This document shows, piece by piece, positions 19,724 through 28,798 of a stretch of DNA of 41,688 bases. This stretch comes from Lacicoccus alkaliphilus DSM 16010 (GTDB lineage: Bacteria > Bacillota > Bacilli > Staphylococcales > Salinicoccaceae). The notes beneath the pieces were generated by a model. It was not told the DNA's origin. It saw only the letters and a list, made by a program, of their open reading frames with translations, and searched no databases. The DNA lies in the NCBI RefSeq assembly GCF_900142805.1, contig NZ_FRCF01000015.1, positions 1 to 41,688 of the forward strand. Reading direction: 5' to 3'. A program made the position numbers and the translations under genes. The stretch's first letter is position 1. Every line of letters begins with the position of its first letter.

Positions 19724-20368
19724 ATGGCAAAATTAGCCTCGGCAAATAGAGAAGCAGGAACTCGTTCATCTGTAAAACAACTGCGCAATAACGGTCAGGT
19801 ACCGGCAGTCGTATACGGATATCAAGTTGAAAACACATCAGTTTCAGTTGATGAAGTCGAATTCATCAAGGTCATCCGTGAAGTGGGCCGTAACGGTGTG
19901 ATCGATTTGGACCTGAATGGTGAAGCGACGAAAGTGATGGTTTATGACTATCAGTTCGATTCACTTAAAAACCAGATCAATCACATTGATTTTGTGGCGA
20001 TCAACATGAAAACGGAAGTGACTGTTGATGTTACAATCGACATCACCGGCGAAGCAAAAGGTGTTGAAGAAGGTGGTATCGTAGAGCAGCCGATCTTCGA
20101 AGTACAGGTTACTGCGACACCGGATAACATTCCGGAGACATTGGAAGTGGATGTCAGCGAACTTGAAATCGGTGATACGCTGTATGTATCCGATGTTAAG
20201 ACGACGGGTAACTTCACTATCGAAAACGAAGATGATGAAGCGCTCGTAACAGTCGTACCTCCGCAAAAAGAGGAAGAGCTGGATGAAGACGAAGAGTCAG
20301 AAGAATCTGCAGAGGAATCCACAGAGGAATCCGCAGAAGACACTGAAGAAGAATCTTCACAGGAGTAA
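19724..20368 (+). CDS. rplY: 50S ribosomal protein L25/general stress protein Ctc
   Basis: A two-domain Ctc-type L25 protein that binds 5S rRNA and the ribosome, especially under stress. The start [20 protein letters not shown] and [14 protein letters not shown] mark the L25 domain; residues about 95-180 form the TL5-like C-terminal beta-domain. The last 33 or so residues are a strongly acidic tail with repeated EESAEES-like units, probably disordered. I start at ATG 19724, ten bases after aaaggtgg; the upstream in-frame ATG at 19703 has no ribosome binding site. A terminator separates it from pth. Confidence 0.94.
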   Translation: MAKLASANREAGTRSSVKQLRNNGQVPAVVYGYQVENTSVSVDEVEFIKVIREVGRNGVIDLDLNGEATKVMVYDYQFDSLKNQINHIDFVAINMKTEVTVDVTIDITGEAKGVEEGGIVEQPIFEVQVTATPDNIPETLEVDVSELEIGDTLYVSDVKTTGNFTIENEDDEALVTVVPPQKEEELDEDEESEESAEESTEESAEDTEEESSQE

Positions 20369-20381
20369 TATATCAAAGAAC

Positions 20382-20409
20382 AGGCGGTGGGCGACCATCG
20401 CCTTTTTTA
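20382..20409 (+). terminator. Terminator after ctc
   Basis: The stem aggcggtgg / ccatcgcct (one G-T pair) with a gcga tetraloop is followed by TTTTTT. It ends the ctc transcript; the pth ribosome binding site lies close downstream. Confidence 0.88.
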
Positions 20410-20429
20410 ATGTTGTATGAGGTGAGGAA

Positions 20430-21002
20430 ATGAGATGTATCATTGGGCTTGGAAATCCAGGTAAGAAATATGAACTGACACGTCATAATGTCGGCTTCAT
20501 GGCAATAGATGAAATTGCTTCCGGATTGAATATTGAACTATCCAACCATAAATTCAAATGCAACTATGGCATAGGCGTTCATGAAGGTCACAAGGTGATG
20601 CTCGTGAAACCCCAGACATTCATGAACTTATCCGGGGAAGGCGTAAGGCCGCTGCTGGATTATTACAATATCGATCTTGAGAAGGTCCTCGTCCTTTATG
20701 ATGACCTTGATCTGCCGCTGGGCAGGCTGCGCTTAAGGAAAAAAGGCACCGGCGGCGGGCATAACGGGATGAAATCCCTGAACCAGCACCTTAAGACCGA
20801 AAATTATAAGCGTATCCGCATCGGCATAGACCGTCCGTCCGGAGGGATGCCGGTGGTGAAATATGTGCTCAGTAAATTCTCGAGTGAAGAACAGCCCCGG
20901 CTTGAAAAGGTCGTTGAAAGGACGGGCGAGGCATCAATCAGTTTCATCAGCGAACCTTTCGAGGAAGTCATGACCAAATTCAACGGTGATGTCGATGGAT
21001 GA
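20430..21002 (+). CDS. pth: Peptidyl-tRNA hydrolase
   Basis: Pth releases peptides from prematurely dropped peptidyl-tRNA so that the tRNA can be reused. It has IIGLGNPGKKYELTRHNVGF with the catalytic His, KPQTFMNLSGEGV, and the substrate-gate motif GTGGGHNGMKSL. The 190-residue length is usual. The ribosome binding site is aggtgagg. Its end overlaps the mfd start by eight bases, and the Bacillus gene fin between the two is missing. Confidence 0.97.
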   Translation: MRCIIGLGNPGKKYELTRHNVGFMAIDEIASGLNIELSNHKFKCNYGIGVHEGHKVMLVKPQTFMNLSGEGVRPLLDYYNIDLEKVLVLYDDLDLPLGRLRLRKKGTGGGHNGMKSLNQHLKTENYKRIRIGIDRPSGGMPVVKYVLSKFSSEEQPRLEKVVERTGEASISFISEPFEEVMTKFNGDVDG

Positions 21003-24000
21003 GAAAGTATTCAAGCGCATACGGAATGACGAGAGGTTTCTTGAAGTTTCAAAACATGACAAGAAGGAGAACCTGCTGGTCACAGGTGTGAATGAAGATT
21101 TCAAGGCGACGCTCCTCTATCAGCTTTACGAGATGAACAAGAGGCCGTACATTGTTTTTGTACAGAATAACCACCAGATGGAAAAACTCGCAGCGGTCCT
21201 GATGGACCTCATGGAAGATAATGTCTATACATTTCCTGTCGGGGACATCATGATTGAAAACCATTCGAAACAGAGTCCTGAGTTCATCAAGTCAAGGATG
21301 ACGGCAGCCTATGCTCTGGCACACAATGTGCCGGGGCTGTTCATCGTCCCTGTACATGCGCTCATGAAACCCCTCATGCCTAAAGAGAAGCTCCTGACTT
21401 ACCAGCGAACCTTTAAAAATGCGGATATGGTGGATTATGATGATTTGATCGAATATCTGGTCAGCATCGGTTACAAACGGCTGTCCAAGGCCCAAAACGC
21501 CGGGGAGTTTGCAGTCCGCGGGGACATCATCGATATCTACACCCCGGAAGCGCTTTACCGGATGGAGCTCTTCGGCGATGAAATCGATTCCCTGCGCATC
21601 ATAGACCCGGAAACCCAGCGTTCGATAAAAAATACAGACGCATTCACTCTGGAGCCGTATGCTGAATATGTGCTGGATGCAGGTGACAGGGAACGGCTGC
21701 TGGAAAAGATCAGGGAAGCGTATGAACAAGATGCGGACCATCTGGATGAAGCGGGGAAAGAAGCATTAAACGCGCACTTCGAAGAAGTGACGCACCCGGA
21801 CCTCGCTTTCGAGCATCTGACCCGGTACGCACATCTGCTCCATGAATCGGGAAATTCAATCATCGACTATATAGAGGATGATCATCATGTGATGGTCGAT
21901 GAAGTGACGAACATCACTTCGGCATATGAAACAGAGTTATCTGCCGTCAGCGAATTTTACAGTTCGATGGTGGAGGCGGGGAAAATCCTCAAAGGCGGAG
22001 GCAGCTATCTTGAAAGGCAGCTTGACCGCCTCCTGTCGTTGAAAGGCAGCACATATTTCACGCTTTTCACTAAAAGCATGCCTGTGGAAATCGGGAAGAT
22101 CGTCAAAATATCGGTGCGTCCGACTGAAATCTACTACGGGCAGTATGATATCCTTGCTTCAAACCTGAACAGGATGCTGCAGGATGACTACCTCATCAAT
22201 ATCATCTTAAGGAATGAGGAGGAGCTTCAGAAGACCAAGCAGATGCTGGACGACCTTAAAATCACCAGTTATATACATGAAATCCCCGTAGACAGCGGCA
22301 TCGTGCTCACGACGGGCGAGATGCCGAAAGGCTTCATCCTGCCGTTCATGCATGTGGCTGTGCTGACCTCAAAAGAACTTTACAATAAGACGATCAAGAA
22401 GAAGAAAAGGCGTCAGAAACTCTCCAATGCCGAAAAGATAAAATCCTACCAGGACCTGAACGCCGGTGATTACGTCGTTCATGTGCACCACGGCGTCGGG
22501 CGTTACCTTGGCATAGAGACGATGGAAGTCGGCGGCATCCACAACGACTATATGAAGCTGCAGTACAAAGGGACGGATCAGCTCTATATACCGGTTGATC
22601 AGATGGATCTCGTCCAGAAATATGTATCGAATGAGGACAATGCGCCGAAGATGCACAAGCTCGGCGGTACGGAATGGAAGAAGACGAAGGCCAAAGTCGA
22701 AGCGAGTGTCAATGAAATCGCGGATGAGCTCATGAAGCTTTACCAGGAGCGCGCTCAGGCACAGGGCTTCAAGTACTCTACGGACAATGATATGCAGCAG
22801 GCGTTCGAAGACCGGTTCCCTTATGAGCCGACCCCGGACCAGGTGGCCTCGGTGAATGAAATCAAAAACGATATGGAAGCAATCAAGCCGATGGACCGCC
22901 TCCTGTGCGGCGATGTGGGTTACGGTAAAACCGAAGTGGCCATCCGTGCGGCCTTCAAAGCTGTCCAGGATAACAAGCAGGTGGCATTCCTCGTGCCGAC
23001 CACGATACTGGCAGCTCAGCACTTCGAAAGTCTGATCGAAAGGATCGAGGATTACCCGGTGAATGTCGCGATGATGAGCCGTTTCAGGACCGCCGCGCAG
23101 AATAAGAAGACACGCGAGGGCCTGAAGGAGGGCACGGTGGACATAGTCGTCGGTACACACAAAATCTTGAGCAAGGATGTCGAGTTCAAAGATCTCGGCC
23201 TGCTCATCGTCGATGAGGAGCAGCGCTTCGGCGTCCGGCATAAGGAGCGCATCAAGCAGCTTAAGACAAACGTGGACGTGCTGACGCTTACGGCAACACC
23301 GATACCGAGGACGCTCCACATGAGCTTATCCGGGGTGAGGGACTTGTCGGTGATAGAGACACCGCCTGAGAACCGCTTCCCCGTACAGACTTATGTGCTG
23401 GAGTATAACGGCAATTTCGTCCGGGAAGCGATTGAAAGGGAGCTCGCCCGGGACGGGCAGGTGTTTTATCTCTATAATCGGGTAGATACAATTTATCAGA
23501 AGAAAGCCCATATCGAATCTTTGGTGCCGGATGCGAATGTCGGCGTCATGCATGCCAAAATGACCGAAAAAGAGATTGAGGAGACGATGCTTGCATTCGT
23601 CAATAATGAGTTTGATGTCATCGTGACGACGACGATCATAGAGACGGGTGTGGACGTGCCGAATGCGAACACACTGATCATCGAGGATGCAGACCGTTTC
23701 GGGCTCAGCCAGCTCTATCAGCTGCGTGGCCGGGTCGGCCGGAGCAACCGCATCAGCTATGCCTATCTGTTCCATCAGCCGAATAAAGTGCTCACGGAAG
23801 TCGCCGAAAAGCGTCTTGAAGCGATCAAGGAGTACACAGAGCTCGGCAGCGGGTTCAAAATTGCAATGCGTGATTTGAATATACGCGGCGCCGGAAATCT
23901 GCTTGGCAAACACCAGTCCGGCTTCATCGACTCCGTCGGTTATGAGCTGTATTCCGAAATGCTCGAATCCGCAGTCAGGGAAAAACGCGGCATCGAAGAG

Positions 24001-24465
24001 GAAGAGAAGCCGCTCAACATACCGATCGACATCACCCTGGATGCTTATATACCCGGTACTTACATCACCCACGAGCAGTCCAAGATCGATATATACAAGC
24101 GCTTGAGAGCTGCGAATTCCATTGATGCGGTGATGGATATAGAAGATGAACTGATCGACAGGTTCGGGTCATATCCCGGGGAGGTCGAAAACCTGCTCCA
24201 GCTTGTACGGGTGAAAGTCTATGCCCTGATGTACGGCATTTATCAGGTCAAGGAAGCAGGCGGTAAAATCCACCTTCATGTCTCCAAAGCGGCGACGGCG
24301 CAGGTGGACGGCGAAAAACTGTTCATGGATACAAGGGATTACGGACGCATGCTCCAGGTGGAGGTTCAGGACGGGGAACTCAAAATCACCGTCGCCACCA
24401 AAGACATCAGGAAACTCGTCAGCGTCATGGAAGATATACAAGACAGTCGGATGGAGGTTGCATGA
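20995..24465 (+). CDS. mfd: Transcription-repair coupling factor
   Basis: Mfd displaces stalled RNA polymerase at DNA lesions and recruits UvrA. It is about 1156 residues, the family norm. Domains in order: UvrB-like N-terminal part, the RNA polymerase-interacting CarD-like domain (DLNAGDYVVHVHHGVGRYLG near residue 485), a RecG-like helicase with Walker A GDVGYGKT and DEEQRFG box, and a C-terminal D7 domain. GTG 20986 and ATG 20989 are alternative starts; ATG 20995 has ggtgat closest to a workable spacing. It is coupled to pth upstream and overlaps the next gene at its end. Confidence 0.97.
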   Translation: MDEKVFKRIRNDERFLEVSKHDKKENLLVTGVNEDFKATLLYQLYEMNKRPYIVFVQNNHQMEKLAAVLMDLMEDNVYTFPVGDIMIENHSKQSPEFIKSRMTAAYALAHNVPGLFIVPVHALMKPLMPKEKLLTYQRTFKNADMVDYDDLIEYLVSIGYKRLSKAQNAGEFAVRGDIIDIYTPEALYRMELFGDEIDSLRIIDPETQRSIKNTDAFTLEPYAEYVLDAGDRERLLEKIREAYEQDADHLDEAGKEALNAHFEEVTHPDLAFEHLTRYAHLLHESGNSIIDYIEDDHHVMVDEVTNITSAYETELSAVSEFYSSMVEAGKILKGGGSYLERQLDRLLSLKGSTYFTLFTKSMPVEIGKIVKISVRPTEIYYGQYDILASNLNRMLQDDYLINIILRNEEELQKTKQMLDDLKITSYIHEIPVDSGIVLTTGEMPKGFILPFMHVAVLTSKELYNKTIKKKKRRQKLSNAEKIKSYQDLNAGDYVVHVHHGVGRYLGIETMEVGGIHNDYMKLQYKGTDQLYIPVDQMDLVQKYVSNEDNAPKMHKLGGTEWKKTKAKVEASVNEIADELMKLYQERAQAQGFKYSTDNDMQQAFEDRFPYEPTPDQVASVNEIKNDMEAIKPMDRLLCGDVGYGKTEVAIRAAFKAVQDNKQVAFLVPTTILAAQHFESLIERIEDYPVNVAMMSRFRTAAQNKKTREGLKEGTVDIVVGTHKILSKDVEFKDLGLLIVDEEQRFGVRHKERIKQLKTNVDVLTLTATPIPRTLHMSLSGVRDLSVIETPPENRFPVQTYVLEYNGNFVREAIERELARDGQVFYLYNRVDTIYQKKAHIESLVPDANVGVMHAKMTEKEIEETMLAFVNNEFDVIVTTTIIETGVDVPNANTLIIEDADRFGLSQLYQLRGRVGRSNRISYAYLFHQPNKVLTEVAEKRLEAIKEYTELGSGFKIAMRDLNIRGAGNLLGKHQSGFIDSVGYELYSEMLESAVREKRGIEEEEKPLNIPIDITLDAYIPGTYITHEQSKIDIYKRLRAANSIDAVMDIEDELIDRFGSYPGEVENLLQLVRVKVYALMYGIYQVKEAGGKIHLHVSKAATAQVDGEKLFMDTRDYGRMLQVEVQDGELKITVATKDIRKLVSVMEDIQDSRMEVA

Positions 24466-25646
24466 TGCATACAATTAACATTATCGGACTCGGGAGTTCG
24501 GACATCGACAGCATGCCGCTCGGCATCTGGAAAGAGATAAAAGCTTCCCGGAATCTTTATTTACGGACCGAAGACCATCCGGTCACGGATACGATGAAAG
24601 CGGAAGGGCTTGAATGGCATGCCTTTGATGAAGTGTATGAAAGCAATGACACTTTTGAAGACACTTACGCCGAAATATGCAATCGTCTGGCGCAGGCTGC
24701 AGAGACGTCGGATGTGGACTATGTCGTTCCGGGGCATCCTTTATTTTACGAAACGACGACGGCACTTTTGATGGCACGTGCAGAAGAAGAAGGGTTCCGA
24801 GTCAATATCACAGGCGGGCAGAGTTTCGTGGATGCCGTCATCACAGCAGCCGGTGTGCCGGTCAATGACGGATTCCAGCTGCTCGATGCAACGGATTTGG
24901 AGCTTCGGGATCTATCCCACAGGAAACATACGATCATCACCCAGGTGTATGACCGTTTCAGCCTGAGTGATGTCAAACTGACCCTGCTCGATCATTATCC
25001 GGCGGAGGCGGAGGTCAAAATCATCGTGGCGGCAGGGAGCAGTGACGAGATGGTTTATGAAACGCCGCTGCATGAAATCGACCACCTGGAAGTCTCGAGC
25101 AATCTGATGGCGCTTTTCATACCGCAAATGACGCTTGAAACGCAGGAGGTAAAATCGATCCATCATATGATGGGGATTTTTGATACACTTGTCGGTGAGG
25201 ACGGATGCCCGTGGGATAAAGTCCAGACGCATGAGTCGCTTGAGAAATATCTGATCGAAGAGGCATACGAAGTGATTGAAGCGGTCGAGCGTGAAGATGA
25301 TGATGCCATCGTCGAAGAGCTGGGTGATATACTGCTTCAGGTGGCACTGCATTCCGCCATCGGGAACAAGAGGGGCCATTTCGATTTCATGGATGTCCTT
25401 GGAGGCATGACGCAGAAAGTCATCAGACGCCATCCTCACGTCTTCTCGGATGCGGTCGTTGAAAACATGGATGATTTGAATGACGTCTGGCAGAATGCCA
25501 AAAAGGCCGAGGGCAAAAAAGAAAAGGTCAAATATGAAAAAGAATACGGGGAGAAGGTTCTGAGTTGGATGAAGGAGACGATCCACAATCAGAAGACACT
25601 GTCCGATCAAGTGGAGGAAAAGGAGGATATGGATGAGACTCGATAA
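24465..25646 (+). CDS. mazG: YabN-type tetrapyrrole methylase-MazG fusion
   Basis: A two-domain protein like B. subtilis YabN: an N-terminal tetrapyrrole-methylase-like domain (INIIGLGSSDIDSMPLGIW, VVPGHPLFYETT) and a C-terminal MazG nucleotide pyrophosphohydrolase domain with the metal motifs EEAYEVIEA and EELGDILLQ after CPWDKVQTHESL. It probably removes aberrant or excess nucleoside triphosphates; the methylase half's role is unknown. Of the tandem ATG codons 24462 and 24465 I prefer the second, seven bases after ggagg. Bacillus spoVT and yabM, which lie between mfd and yabN there, are absent. It overlaps rqcP by 14 bases. Confidence 0.92.
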   Translation: MHTINIIGLGSSDIDSMPLGIWKEIKASRNLYLRTEDHPVTDTMKAEGLEWHAFDEVYESNDTFEDTYAEICNRLAQAAETSDVDYVVPGHPLFYETTTALLMARAEEEGFRVNITGGQSFVDAVITAAGVPVNDGFQLLDATDLELRDLSHRKHTIITQVYDRFSLSDVKLTLLDHYPAEAEVKIIVAAGSSDEMVYETPLHEIDHLEVSSNLMALFIPQMTLETQEVKSIHHMMGIFDTLVGEDGCPWDKVQTHESLEKYLIEEAYEVIEAVEREDDDAIVEELGDILLQVALHSAIGNKRGHFDFMDVLGGMTQKVIRRHPHVFSDAVVENMDDLNDVWQNAKKAEGKKEKVKYEKEYGEKVLSWMKETIHNQKTLSDQVEEKEDMDETR

Positions 25647-25926
25647 ATTTTTAAAAGTGTCACGTCTGATCAAAAGGCGGACACTCGCAAAAGAAGTGAG
25701 CGACGAAGGCCGTGTGAAAATCAACGGATATACAGCCAAAGCAGGAACGGTGCTGAATGTTGGCGATGTCGCCAAGATCAGATTCGGCAATAAAATCATG
25801 ACGGTTGAAGTGCTCATGCTGGAGTCGCACGCCAGAAAAGAAGAAGCGGGAAGGATGTACAGGGTCATCAGCGAAGAAAGGACCGAAAAAGAGGAAAAAG
25901 AAGAGGGAATCAACGAATTTCTGTAG
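25633..25926 (+). CDS. rqcP: S4-domain protein RqcP (YabO)
   Basis: A 97-residue S4-like RNA-binding protein of the YabO/RqcP type (Hsp15-related), which in B. subtilis works with RqcH in ribosome-associated quality control by supporting alanine tailing of stalled chains. The start MRLDKFLKVSRLIKRRTLAK contains the S4 signature. The ribosome binding site is aaaaggaggat. It overlaps the end of the mazG gene in another frame, implying coupled translation. The C-terminal end is K/E-rich. Confidence 0.94.
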   Translation: MRLDKFLKVSRLIKRRTLAKEVSDEGRVKINGYTAKAGTVLNVGDVAKIRFGNKIMTVEVLMLESHARKEEAGRMYRVISEERTEKEEKEEGINEFL

Positions 25927-25966
25927 AAATCATTCTGAAAATAGTGTATTTTAAAAGTGAGAGCTG

Positions 25967-26392
25967 ATGATGAGGAATGGACGTGGTGCTGTGAACAGAA
26001 AAGTTATAAAATTACTCAACAGCTACACCAGGAAAAAAGAAACGGAGAAAAAGGTGCTGACGGGTGAGCAGCGCGTCAGCAGAAGAAGAACGCTGCTTTT
26101 CAGCAGTCTCATGCTGATGGTTGCGGGTATCCTGCTGGTCATGGCCCTGCATCAACACCATCAAAATTCACTTTTAAAAGACGAAGTGGTCTCAAACGAA
26201 GAGATCCTTGAAAATAAAATCACCGAAGTCCGGGACCTGGAACAGAAAATCAAGCAGTTGAACGATGATGACTACATCATGCGCATAGCGCGCAGTGAGT
26301 TCTTCTTGTCCGAAGAGGGGGAGATCATTTTCAATCTCTCGAGTGACGAAGATGACGAAAGTGTTGCAAGTGAAAATGGAACGGGAGAATAA
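25967..26392 (+). CDS. divIC: Cell division protein DivIC
   Basis: A FtsB/DivIC-like bitopic septum protein: a short basic cytoplasmic part, one membrane segment (LLFSSLMLMVAGILLVMAL near residues 48-66), and an extracellular coiled coil (LLKDEVVSNEEILENKITEV onward). The motif DDYIMRIARSEFFLSEEGEIIF is the conserved C-terminal part. It partners FtsL and DivIB in the divisome. An alternative start is GTG 25991, which would give VNRKVIKLLNSYT and align with staphylococcal N-termini; no strong ribosome binding site separates the choices. yabP and yabQ of Bacillus are absent here. Confidence 0.92.
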   Translation: MMRNGRGAVNRKVIKLLNSYTRKKETEKKVLTGEQRVSRRRTLLFSSLMLMVAGILLVMALHQHHQNSLLKDEVVSNEEILENKITEVRDLEQKIKQLNDDDYIMRIARSEFFLSEEGEIIFNLSSDEDDESVASENGTGE

Positions 26393-26420
26393 TCATTACA
26401 TATGTAATGATTATTTTTCA
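26388..26420 (+). terminator. Terminator after divIC
   Basis: A perfect 28-base palindrome (26388-26415) overlaps the divIC stop codon and is followed by TTTTC. It forms a 14-bp A/T-rich stem with essentially no loop and is the probable end of the pth-mfd-mazG-rqcP-divIC transcript. Confidence 0.75.
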
Positions 26421-26474
26421 ATTTTATAGTATCATGTATAGAGATAACAGTAATTGGGAGGATATTAATTAAAC

Positions 26475-26855
26475 ATGTCATTAGAAGTGGGCAGTAAAAT
26501 CACAGGGAAAGTTACAGGTATCAAACATTTCGGTGCGTTCGTCGAATTGCCGGACAGGAAGAACGGATTGGTGCACATCAGTGAAGTGGCCGATCAGTAT
26601 GTAGAAGATATCAATGATCATTTGAGTGTCGGCCAGGAGGTGGAGGTCAAAGTACTGTCCATCGGTGATGACGGTAAAATCAGCCTTTCCATAAAAAAGG
26701 CAAAAGAGAACAAACCTAAACCAAGACCTCGCAAAGAAGCGTCACCAAAAGATTTTGAGGAGAAACTTTCATCTTTCCTTAAAGACAGTGAAGACCGGCT
26801 TTCCACGATCAAAAGACAGACAGAATCCCGTCGCGGCGGGGGAGGGCGCAAATAA
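26475..26855 (+). CDS. yabR: S1 RNA-binding domain protein YabR (GSP13-like)
   Basis: A 126-residue protein with one N-terminal S1 domain (VGSKITGKVTGIKHFGAFVEL to about residue 72), then a basic, proline- and glycine-rich tail ending RRGGGGRK. It resembles B. subtilis YabR and general stress protein 13. These bind RNA and associate with ribosomes; the exact role is unclear. The ribosome binding site gggagg is rather far (13 bases) from the ATG. A hairpin (aagacgatta / tagtcgtctt-like, near 26861-26890) follows and probably terminates transcription. Confidence 0.92.
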   Translation: MSLEVGSKITGKVTGIKHFGAFVELPDRKNGLVHISEVADQYVEDINDHLSVGQEVEVKVLSIGDDGKISLSIKKAKENKPKPRPRKEASPKDFEEKLSSFLKDSEDRLSTIKRQTESRRGGGGRK

Positions 26856-26860
26856 AAAAT

Positions 26861-26893
26861 CAAGACGATTACTAGTAATCGTCTTATTTTATT
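26861..26893 (+). terminator. Terminator after yabR
   Basis: An inverted repeat caagacgattac / gtaatcgtcttat around 26862-26886 is followed by TTTATTTTATG. It separates yabR from tilS. Confidence 0.8.
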
Positions 26894-26918
26894 TTATGTA
26901 AAAAATTTGGGGGCTGAA

Positions 26919-28202
26919 ATGGCAGGGAAGAATGAAAAATTGATGCATGTGACATGGGCACCATCCGACATGATTGCGCTGGCAGTGTCGGGCGGGATCG
27001 ATTCCATGGTGTTATATCATATGCTGCGGACCGGTTATTCACATACGTTCGATAAGCTGATTTTGCTGCATGTCAATCACGGCCTCAGGCCTGAGGCTGC
27101 AGATGAAGAAAAATACATAAAAGATCTCGGTGCCCGGCACGGCCATACGGTGGAAGTGAAGCATCTTTCCATGGCTGCGGATTTTTCCCAGGCAAAAGCA
27201 AGGGCCCTGCGCTACCATTTTTTCAAGACGGAGTGCCTGGCGCATGGTGCAGCCGTCCTTCTGACGGCCCATCACAGGGATGATCACCATGAAACGATTC
27301 TTCATCAGCTGCTGACGGGCAGGCACCTCAATGCTGCGCTCGGTATAAAAAGGGCCGGCATGGTCGAGGGCCTGCCGGTGGCCAGGCCGCTTGCCGGTTT
27401 ATCCCGTGCAATGATAGATGATTATCAGGAAAAGCAACACGTGCATTACTTCGAGGACGAGACGAATGCAGGGGATGACTATACCCGAAACTATATACGG
27501 CACCATCTCATGCCGGTGATCAGAAACAGTCCGCACCTCCATGAAGGGAGTCTTGATCGGGTCGCAGAAGATATGGATGAGCTGAAGGCCCTGGCGCGCA
27601 CGAGGGCCGGCGAGTTCATAAACCGGTCCGAAGGTATGGTGCTTGGAAGGGGTGCATTGAATGACGAGCCTCACGTCATTCAAGTATTCATCGTGCAGCA
27701 GTGGCTCGATCTCCACGGTGTCCAGCCGGGGAGGAAATTCATCGAAGAGCTGCTCGGTGTCATTCACAGTGACACACCTCAAAGTGATTTATATATTGGA
27801 GATAAAGTCATCAAAGTGAGGTATGATGAGCTGTTTGTGGATAATGTTGATGAAAAACATGTAAAATCAATGGATGAAGGGTTTTTAATCAGCCAAAACG
27901 GATCATACCGCTTCAACGATCACCGGATCGAAGTCGACCTGCCGGTAGAGATGTTGCCCCTCACCGTACGCTCGAGGGCGGAAGGTGATGTGATGAGGCT
28001 TAAGCATACCGGCAGGAAGAAGCTGTCGAGGATCTTCATCGATAACAAGGTCCCGCGGGAGGACCGGGAGCAAATCCCTGTGATCGTTGATGAAGACAAT
28101 GAAATCATTGCACTGGGCACGATATATAATATAATTGAAACACGAGAAAATTATAATGGCTTAATTATTTCAAAGGAGAAAACTCATGAGTTTGAAGAAT
28201 GA
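26919..28202 (+). CDS. tilS: tRNA(Ile)-lysidine synthase
   Basis: TilS modifies C34 of tRNA-Ile(CAU) to lysidine, which changes decoding from AUG to AUA. The PP-loop SGGIDSMVLYHML is near the N-terminus, and LLHVNHGLRPEA and LTAHHRDDHHETILHQLL are family signatures. The C-terminal substrate-binding domain includes RRHTGRKKLSRIF-like sequence near residue 370. The 427-residue protein starts at ATG 26919; TTG 26907 upstream is less likely. It overlaps hpt by 17 bases, and the tilS-hpt-ftsH order is conserved. Confidence 0.96.
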   Translation: MAGKNEKLMHVTWAPSDMIALAVSGGIDSMVLYHMLRTGYSHTFDKLILLHVNHGLRPEAADEEKYIKDLGARHGHTVEVKHLSMAADFSQAKARALRYHFFKTECLAHGAAVLLTAHHRDDHHETILHQLLTGRHLNAALGIKRAGMVEGLPVARPLAGLSRAMIDDYQEKQHVHYFEDETNAGDDYTRNYIRHHLMPVIRNSPHLHEGSLDRVAEDMDELKALARTRAGEFINRSEGMVLGRGALNDEPHVIQVFIVQQWLDLHGVQPGRKFIEELLGVIHSDTPQSDLYIGDKVIKVRYDELFVDNVDEKHVKSMDEGFLISQNGSYRFNDHRIEVDLPVEMLPLTVRSRAEGDVMRLKHTGRKKLSRIFIDNKVPREDREQIPVIVDEDNEIIALGTIYNIIETRENYNGLIISKEKTHEFEE

Positions 28203-28725
28203 TATCAGTGAAGTGGTTTTATCGGAGGAAGATATTGAACAGATTGTGACACGCCTGGGCGAGACGCTCACAAAAGATTACGAAGGAAAAACACCGATCA
28301 TGGTCGGTCTCCTGAAAGGCTCCGTTTTATTCATGGGGGACCTGATCAAGAAGATAGATACACATCTGGAAATAGACTTCATGGATGTATCAAGTTACGT
28401 GGGTACAAAATCGACGGGGGAGGTCCAGATCCTGAAAGACCTCTCCGGATCGGTCGACGGCAGGCATGTACTGATCGTCGAGGATATCATCGAGACCGGA
28501 ACGACGCTGAATTCAATCATCGATCTGATCAAATATCGTAATGCTGCATCGATTGAGATCGTCACATTGCTGGATAAGCCGGTGAACAGGAAACTGCACG
28601 TCGACGTCAAGTACATAGGAACGGAAATTCCTGATGGTTTCGTCGTGGGATACGGCCTGGATTTTGATGAGAAATACCGGAATCTGCCTTATATCGGGCT
28701 GCTTAAACCGGAGTTTTATTCATAG
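28186..28725 (+). CDS. hpt: Hypoxanthine phosphoribosyltransferase
   Basis: Hpt salvages hypoxanthine and guanine to IMP and GMP using PRPP. The PRPP loop is VLIVEDIIETGTTL, preceded by MVGLLKGSVLFMGDL and followed by VVGYGLDFDEKYRNLPYIG at the base-binding end. The 179-residue length is normal. The ribosome binding site aaaggag lies inside the end of tilS, so translation is coupled. In Bacillus, Hpt and TilS act together on the ftsH promoter; the same neighbours are kept here. Confidence 0.96.
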   Translation: MSLKNDISEVVLSEEDIEQIVTRLGETLTKDYEGKTPIMVGLLKGSVLFMGDLIKKIDTHLEIDFMDVSSYVGTKSTGEVQILKDLSGSVDGRHVLIVEDIIETGTTLNSIIDLIKYRNAASIEIVTLLDKPVNRKLHVDVKYIGTEIPDGFVVGYGLDFDEKYRNLPYIGLLKPEFYS

Positions 28726-28798
28726 AACATATAAGTGGAATTAATTGAAGATATTATGATATTATTTTTTTTAGTGTATTAGAAATGGAGGATTACGA

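Noticed and set aside
22369-23319. Long open frame antisense to mfd (about 316 codons), and a similar one at 24912-25913 opposite mazG
   Set aside because: Both are shadows of well-identified genes, caused by codon bias; no family similarity, no ribosome binding site, and no promoter.
26388-26415. The 28-base perfect palindrome as an operator for yabR
   Set aside because: It overlaps the divIC stop and is followed by T residues, which fits an intrinsic terminator better. An operator role is not excluded.
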